Assembly: GCA_039602395.1 (NCBI GenBank)
Contig: JBCNJP010000007.1
Coordinates: 119,322,957 to 119,386,956, forward strand
Length of the DNA stretch: 64,000 nt
Reading direction: 5' to 3'
From: Deinandra increscens subsp. villosa
Taxonomy: Eukaryota > Streptophyta > Magnoliopsida > Asterales > Asteraceae
Part shown: positions 62,486-64,000 of the stretch, in pieces
How positions within the stretch are numbered: position 1 is the first letter of the stretch
Layout: each line of letters begins with the position of its first letter
The notes under the pieces: model-generated
Seen by the model: the letters and a program-made list of their open reading frames with translations, nothing else
What the model was told of the DNA's origin: nothing
Databases searched by the model: none
Program-made: the position numbers and the translations under genes

Positions 62486-63406
62486 GAGTTAACTTTCACT
62501 TTTGATCCTTAACTAACACGTTTGCATAATTTAATACTTTTAGTCTAATTTTAAAAATTATATCAATTTAGGGCTTGAGGTTTATATCTTTTAACAATCT
62601 TGGTCACATTTTAACACCATTCAAAATAACTGTTTAAACAAAAGGTACTTCTGTAATATTACCTAGTGCATCCAAAATCTCTTTAAAAACCCTAAAAAAA
62701 AACACGATCCCTCACATCTTCGCATTTGTTCGTCAATCCCTCTCTAAAAAAAACCCTAGCGTACGATCCAACATGGTGGACTAACACATTCACGCTGCTC
62801 ATCGATCGACGATCTACGCTCGTTTCCACAAAATCTTCAAGCTTCGAATCGCAAATCACCTCACGATGGTATCGACGATGTGGATTGTTCGAAAAACAGG
62901 AGAGGTGTTTGATCCGTATGACAGTTCGACACCCACAATCGCAAATCACCATCCCATCAGTGTTAGAACATTGAACCGAGCTGTTGAGAGATCGAAGAAC
63001 TGGAAGAAATTAACAATGCCAAAGCTTGATGCTTTTTTGGGGGAGAGATCAAACCTTTTTTTGTTAGATGCGAGCAGAACGATGACTGGAGGAGAGGATG
63101 AATGTTGAATCGCGTATTAAGGTTCATGGATGGGAGAAGAGAACGATCAGATACTTTTTTGGGGAAGTGAATTAATTACAGCTTTTTGTATAAATAAATA
63201 AAATATATAAATGTTAAATTACGAAAATAACCCTCTTTAAAATCCTACATGTCGGACTTTCCCTTTTAATTTGGATGGAAATTCAAAATGTGACCAAGAT
63301 TGTTAAAAAAAATATAAAGCTCAGGCCCTAAATTGATATAATTTTTGAAATTAGACTAAAAGTGTTAAAATGTATAAACGTTAGGGACCAAAAGTGAAGT
63401 TAACTC
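62486..63406. mobile_element. MULE, 9-bp TSD, with internal ORF
   Basis: Long inverted termini (over 150 bp) start GAGTTAACTTTCACTTTTG and end with the complement. Flanked by a perfect 9-bp duplication TATTTATAA (62477-62485 and 63407-63415). The 921-bp element has no transposase. Its centre (62700-63110) is less AT-rich and carries an 80-codon plus-strand frame (MVSTMWIVRKTGEVFDPYDS..) of unknown origin, possibly captured host sequence. Confidence 0.92.
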
Positions 63407-63415
63407 TATTTATAA

Positions 63416-64000
63416 TAATATTTACATTTAATCATCATAATAAGTTGTAAGTAACCATACTAATGGAAGACGAATACCCAACCCGTAACCCGAAAATGAT
63501 TAAAATGGAAGACCTAAAAGTTAACATTGTCAAATATGAATGCCTAAAAGTTTACCTTTTTAATGTAAAAAAAGCCTAATATCTCCATGGACCTTCTCGG
63601 CTAAAATTTGGACCCTTTAATATCAAATTGTAAATACACCCCTTGAGGTTTACAAAACTAAGTTGAAAACACAAAAGAGCCCTACTGGTTAAATAATGAA
63701 GTTTTGCTTAGTTAAAGTTTCCTCATATATGATTCCGGAAACTTTTATCATCATAAGTTCTATATATTAAGTTATTGTATCTTTATTTCACGATACTTCT
63801 ATGGATAAATGTAGGACTAAAGTATATAGTTACAATTTCTTAAAACTTGAGCTTTTAGAGCACATTTCACTATTTTTCATGCACTTCCAAGATGAGTATT
63901 CATGCTTGCATTTCTTAGACTTAAAAGTTTAAAGAAAATACAAAAGATGAACACTTGGTCAAGTCAATATTCATAGGTTCGCTAAGGTACTCTGATGTAG
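63416..64000. other. AT-rich intergenic DNA, no gene seen
   Basis: Nothing recognisable up to the window end. Confidence 0.5.

Overview
The window is nuclear DNA of a flowering plant, very probably a eudicot. It is AT-rich, has short GT-AG exons in long introns, carries plant-specific gene families, and most of its length is made of small DNA transposons, MULEs, hAT MITEs, Helitrons, LINE pieces and LTR debris. An Asteraceae source would fit the repeat style, but nothing in the sequence proves it.

Layout. 1-18.5 kb: a 15-kb block bounded by two inverted copies of a segment of at least 1.3 kb (1-1334 and about 16990-18525). Its only clear gene is a three-exon GT14/BC10-like glycosyltransferase (11206-13528). 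18.5-29.9 kb: CMC2, a twin-CX9C mitochondrial assembly factor (19711-20202), followed by a divergent LOB-domain-like gene (23803-25202). A tandem duplication then gives a CMC2 last-exon pseudogene (25410-25857) and a second LOB-like gene (27861-29660), whose exon 2 is broken by a hAT MITE. 31-40.7 kb: two tandem minus-strand genes for UBC23/24/25-type E2 proteins. Both have Arg where the catalytic Cys should be. 40.8-50.2 kb: a transposon field with MULEs, a Helitron, an LTR remnant, a GC-rich Pro/Ala-rich ORF, and a ZMYM1-like hAT transposase relic split by a solo LTR that carries 5S-rRNA-like sequence (Cassandra type). 50.2-64 kb: mostly unassigned AT-rich DNA with tandem repeats, weak signs of a minus-strand spliced transcript, and one more MULE.

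Three themes stand out. (1) Six MULE-type elements share GAGT(T)AA ends, and five have perfect 9-bp target duplications. One each lies about 145-150 bp upstream of the start codon of the two E2 genes, and another lies upstream of the GT14 promoter. (2) The E2 pair looks catalytically dead yet keeps intact reading frames. (3) A small noncoding element at 26.7-27.6 kb carries seven inverted repeats, all with a 6-nt spacer around a CTGTAT/ATACAG core.

All exon calls were made by eye from open frames, splice consensus and paralog comparison. No alignment or database search was run.
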